Translations under genes and position numbers: made by a program
DNA from: JBCCQH01 sp039024435
GTDB lineage: Bacteria; Bacteroidota; Bacteroidia; J057; JADKCL01
Direction: 5' to 3'
Length of the DNA stretch: 28,273 nt
NCBI GenBank assembly: GCA_039024435.1
Contig: JBCCQH010000108.1
Location: 1-28,273, forward strand
Notes under the pieces: generated by a model
Database searches by the model: none
Seen by the model: the letters and a program-made list of their open reading frames with translations, nothing else
What the model was told of the DNA's origin: nothing
Part shown: positions 24,936-28,273 of the stretch, piece by piece
Position numbering within the stretch: position 1 is the stretch's first letter
Layout: every line of letters starts with the position of its first letter

Positions 24936-27900
24936 ATGCAATTTTTCAATCGCATAAGATCCCTATTGCTGCTGGCGTTCCTGCTTCCGGCATTGGGGGC
25001 ACTGGCGCAGCCGGACTTTACCGGTTCGGACGTGCTAGTCAATACAACTACCACCAACTCGCAGCAAAATCCTGCTTCCGCGATGGATTCCCTCGGGAAC
25101 TACGTCATCGCCTGGGAAAGCTTTGGCGAGGACGGTGATGGCTGGGGAATTTATTTCCAGCTCTACGACAGCTCGGGCGCCACGGTAGGCAGCGCGACCA
25201 AGGTCAATTCCACCACCGATGGCGACCAACGTTTTCCGGACGTGGCCATGCGCGCCGACGGCGAATTCTGCGTTTGTTGGCAAAGTGCGGGCCAAGATGG
25301 TGACGGCTGGGGCGCTTACCGGCGGTGTTACGATGCTTCTGGCTCGGCCCAAACCAGCGAATCTCGCCTCAACAGCACCACTTCCGGCCATCAGTTGCGG
25401 CCCAAAGTGGCCATGAACGCCGATGGCTTCATCGCCTGGACCTGGCAAGCGGAGAATGAAGACAGCGATGGTTTCGCCGTGATGACACGGGTCACCAACA
25501 GCAGCTACGCCAATCTGAACTCCGAAGTTCTGGTCAATACCACCGAGGCCGGTTTCCAGGGCTATCCGGATGTCGCGGTGGCCGATGATGGCAGCTACGT
25601 GGTCGTATGGCAGTCCTACAACCAAGACGCTTCCGGGACAAATGGGGTCTACGGACAAGCATTTGACGTCTCCTACACCGCGACCGGCAATGAATTTCTG
25701 GTGAATACCACCACCGCCCGCAACCAACAGGAACCGGCCATCGGCATGGATTCTGCGGGCAACTACATTGTCGCCTGGGCGGATTTTGATGGAACCAACA
25801 GCGTATACAACATTTATGCGCAGCGCTACACCACCGGCAGTGTCGCCAGCGGCTCCGATTTTCAGGTCAACTCTTCCTCGGCGAGCGGATGCGATCATCC
25901 CCGCGTGGCCGTGACCAAGGAAGGGTCCGAATTTATCGTCTGGGAAAATTACGGCGGTGACGGCTCCTTTACCGGAGTCTATGGCCAGATTTATACCGCC
26001 AACAAGACCGCGTTTGGCGGTGAGTTTGTCATCAATGCTCGGACCACCGATTTCCAGCAGGCGTGCGATCCGGCCGCTTACGCGGACAGCCTCAAGTGGG
26101 CGGTCGGCTGGCAGGATGGCTTGCGCAATAGCAGCTCGACCAACGATGGCGACGACTACGGGATCTACACCAAGCAAAGCCTGGTTCAGGACACCACGGA
26201 TCCGACGGCGGTCTGCCAGAACATTACGGTGTACCTGGATGGCAGCGGTTCGGCTACGATCACCGCAAGTGACGTGGACGGCGGCAGTTCGGACAACAGC
26301 GGCTTGTTTAGCCTTTCGGTCAATACGACAGATTTTGGCTGCAGCGATCTCGGGTTCAACGTTGTGCTCCTGACCGTTACGGACTCCGCGTCGAATACTG
26401 CTTCTTGTAATGCGGCGGTGAATGTGGTGGATTCCACTTCTCCGACAGCCGTTTGTTCGAACATTACGGTCTACCTGGATGGTTCCGGTAATGCCAGCAT
26501 TACCGCGGCCGATGTCGATGGGGGCAGCAGTGACAACTGCTCTATTTCGAGCACTTCGCTTTCTCAGACGAACTTTACCTGCTCGGATGTGGGAACGGTC
26601 ACCCCGACCCTCACCGTGACCGATCCCAGTTCGAATTCGGCGACCTGTACGGCCAACCTTACGGTGGTCGACAGCACCAGCCCGACGGCGGTCTGCCAGA
26701 ACCTGAACGTCTACCTGGACGGAAGCGGCAGCGCGACCATCACCGGGGCCGACTTGGATGGGGGTTCCACCGACAACTGTAGCTCGGTAAGTACTTTCAC
26801 GGCCAGCCAGACTTCCTTCAGTTGCAACGATGTCGGAGCGAATTCCGTGACCCTGACGATCACGGATGCGGGCAGTAATTCGGCGACTTGTTCCTCCACG
26901 GTGACGGTCATCGACTCGGTGACTCCGACCGCGGTTTGCCAAAACCTCAACGTCTACCTGGATGGAAGTGGCAACGCGACGATTTCGGCGGCGGACGTCG
27001 ATGGAGGATCAAGCGACAATTGCTCGATCAGTAGCACAGCAATCGATGTGAGCAGTTTCACCTGTTCAAATATCGGTTCCAATACGGTGACCTTGACCGT
27101 GACCGACGGCAGTAGCAACAGCGCGGCTTGCACCTCGACGGTGACGGTGATCGATTCGGTTTCGCCGACGGCAGTTTGCAACAATTTGACCGTTTACCTG
27201 GACGGAAGCGGCAGCGGCAGCATCACGGCGGCGGACGTAGATGGTGGATCGACCGACAACTGTGCGGTGAGCAGTACCTCGCTTGACGTGAGCGACTTTA
27301 CCTGTACGAACATTGGCTCGAATACGGTCACACTGACCGCAATGGACGCGAGTTCCAATAGTGGAACTTGCACGAGTTCGGTCACAGTACTTGATTCGGT
27401 GACTCCGACGGCTGTCTGCCAGTCGATTTCGGTCTATCTGGACGGGAGCGGAAGCGCGACGCTTACCGGATCCGACATTGACGGTGGTTCAAGCGACAAC
27501 TGTACGGTCAGCAGTCTGACTGCTTCGACGACGAGCTTTGCCTGTGTGAACATTGGTGCGAACAGCGTGACCCTTACGGTGACCGACCAAAGCAGCAATT
27601 CGGCCACTTGTACGGCTACGGTAACGGTGATCGATTCCGTACTGCCGACGGCAGTTTGCAACAACCTGACCGTCTATCTGGACGGCAGCGGCAGCGCGAC
27701 GATTACGGCGAGCGACGTAGACGGCGGTTCGACCGACAATTGCTCGGTGAGCAGCACGGCGATTGACGTGAGCAGCTTCACCTGCACCAATACCGGCTCA
27801 AATACGGTGACGTTGACCGTGACCGATGCCAGTAGCAATACTGCGACCTGCACCGGCACGGTAACGGTGATTGACTCAACCGCGCCGACGGCGGTTTGCA

Positions 27901-28273
27901 ACAACCTGACCGTCTATCTGGACGGTAGCGGGAGCGCGACGATTACCGCCTCGGACGTAGACGGCGGCTCGACCGACAACTGCTCGGTGAGCAGCACGGC
28001 GATTGACGTGAGCAGCTTCAACTGTACCGATACCGGCTCGAACACGGTGATCTTGACCGTGACCGATCCCAGTAGCAACACTGCGACCTGCACCGGCACG
28101 GTAACGGTGATCGACTCAACCGCGCCGACGGCGGTTTGCAACAACCTGACCGTCTATCTGGACGGCAGCGGGAGCGCGACGATTACCGCCTCGGACGTGG
28201 ACGGCGGCTCGACCGACAACTGCTCGGTGAGCAGCACGGCGATTGACGTGAGCAGCTTCACCTGCACCAATAC
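24936..28273 (+). CDS. Giant exported protein (5' part): probable seven-bladed propeller followed by HYR-like repeats
   Basis: The frame is open from ATG 24936 to the window end (1112 codons). A signal peptide (SLLLLAFLLPALGALA) leads into residues 24 to about 420. There, seven units of about 55-60 residues begin with VNTTT- or VNSTT-like strands, carry PDVAM-x-x-DG-like turns and contain VVVWQS or IAWES strands. This is the layout expected of a seven-bladed propeller. From residue 427 on, nine HYR-like repeats (the last cut by the window) carry YLDGSGSATITASDVDGGS-like segments and four cysteines each. The first repeat has Ser in place of its second Cys. The C-terminus is not seen, so a T9SS tail is expected but not shown. 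The gene follows the S74 fibre gene after 28 bp and probably shares its transcript. Confidence 0.88.
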   Translation, partial: MQFFNRIRSLLLLAFLLPALGALAQPDFTGSDVLVNTTTTNSQQNPASAMDSLGNYVIAWESFGEDGDGWGIYFQLYDSSGATVGSATKVNSTTDGDQRFPDVAMRADGEFCVCWQSAGQDGDGWGAYRRCYDASGSAQTSESRLNSTTSGHQLRPKVAMNADGFIAWTWQAENEDSDGFAVMTRVTNSSYANLNSEVLVNTTEAGFQGYPDVAVADDGSYVVVWQSYNQDASGTNGVYGQAFDVSYTATGNEFLVNTTTARNQQEPAIGMDSAGNYIVAWADFDGTNSVYNIYAQRYTTGSVASGSDFQVNSSSASGCDHPRVAVTKEGSEFIVWENYGGDGSFTGVYGQIYTANKTAFGGEFVINARTTDFQQACDPAAYADSLKWAVGWQDGLRNSSSTNDGDDYGIYTKQSLVQDTTDPTAVCQNITVYLDGSGSATITASDVDGGSSDNSGLFSLSVNTTDFGCSDLGFNVVLLTVTDSASNTASCNAAVNVVDSTSPTAVCSNITVYLDGSGNASITAADVDGGSSDNCSISSTSLSQTNFTCSDVGTVTPTLTVTDPSSNSATCTANLTVVDSTSPTAVCQNLNVYLDGSGSATITGADLDGGSTDNCSSVSTFTASQTSFSCNDVGANSVTLTITDAGSNSATCSSTVTVIDSVTPTAVCQNLNVYLDGSGNATISAADVDGGSSDNCSISSTAIDVSSFTCSNIGSNTVTLTVTDGSSNSAACTSTVTVIDSVSPTAVCNNLTVYLDGSGSGSITAADVDGGSTDNCAVSSTSLDVSDFTCTNIGSNTVTLTAMDASSNSGTCTSSVTVLDSVTPTAVCQSISVYLDGSGSATLTGSDIDGGSSDNCTVSSLTASTTSFACVNIGANSVTLTVTDQSSNSATCTATVTVIDSVLPTAVCNNLTVYLDGSGSATITASDVDGGSTDNCSVSSTAIDVSSFTCTNTGSNTVTLTVTDASSNTATCTGTVTVIDSTAPTAVCNNLTVYLDGSGSATITASDVDGGSTDNCSVSSTAIDVSSFNCTDTGSNTVILTVTDPSSNTATCTGTVTVIDSTAPTAVCNNLTVYLDGSGSATITASDVDGGSTDNCSVSSTAIDVSSFTCTN
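26190..28273 (+). repeat. 240-bp tandem repeat array in the second giant gene
   Basis: First-cysteine codons fall at 26214, 26454, 26694, 26937, 27177, 27417, 27657, 27897 and 28137. The spacing is 240 bp, with one 243-bp unit. The last three units are nearly identical in DNA: only five differences in the 133 bp shared by the units starting at 27901 and 28141. Confidence 0.92.

Noticed and set aside
25035..26942. 635-codon minus-strand frame opposite the propeller/HYR gene
   Set aside because: The plus strand has a signal peptide and clear repeats here. The minus frame is a low-complexity shadow of the repeat codons, with no domain signature.
1..28273. Idea that the right-hand giant gene continues into the left-hand one on a small circular molecule
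   Set aside because: The repeat consensus differs between the ends and nothing in the window shows circularity. Two separate paralogues explain it more simply.

Overview
The window looks like a chromosomal segment of a Bacteroidota bacterium, most likely from the Saprospiria/Lewinella side of the phylum. This is inferred from family content, not from a marker gene. The support is a type IX secretion (T9SS) type A C-terminal sorting domain, SprB-like and HYR-like repeats in very large surface proteins, an ECF sigma/anti-sigma pair next to a TPR-CHAT protein, many signal-peptide proteins without Shine-Dalgarno sites, and fairly GC-rich DNA.

Layout. (1) 2-5251: the 3' part of a giant T9SS-exported adhesin. 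It has thirteen 80-residue four-cysteine HYR-like repeats, one of which is split by an inserted lamin-tail domain, followed by SprB-like repeats, Ig/PKD-like modules and the sorting tail. A strong hairpin follows it. (2) 5355-6287: a TIGR01777-type SDR epimerase, then a low-content stretch with a small orphan reading frame. (3) 6797-12944: a divergent module. An ECF sigma factor and a membrane anti-sigma factor with a periplasmic TPR-like tail lie on the minus strand. A PKD/DUF11-like protein and a TPR-CHAT protease-like protein, both with a signal peptide and a C-terminal membrane anchor, lie on the plus strand. (4) 12957-18053: three exported proteins, two unrecognised and one ankyrin protein of about 16 repeats. 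(5) 18096-20505: an AT-richer type II restriction-modification pair. The endonuclease shows a one-base frameshift near its end; repairing it would make its stop codon overlap the methyltransferase start. (6) 20808-22589: a tandem universal stress protein and a small membrane protein. (7) 22590-28273: a YadA-head-like/peptidase S74 self-processing fibre gene, frameshifted in a G run, followed 28 bp later by a second giant protein. That protein has a signal peptide, a probable seven-bladed propeller and at least nine 240-bp HYR-like repeats, and runs off the window.

How the parts may work together. The two ends encode surface adhesion or fibre proteins. The centre may be an envelope-signalling cassette in which a periplasmic caspase-like CHAT protein and a TPR-bearing anti-sigma factor sit in the same compartment; that link is inference. 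The restriction-modification pair looks like a later arrival. No rRNA, tRNA, CRISPR array, complete insertion sequence or phage module was seen.
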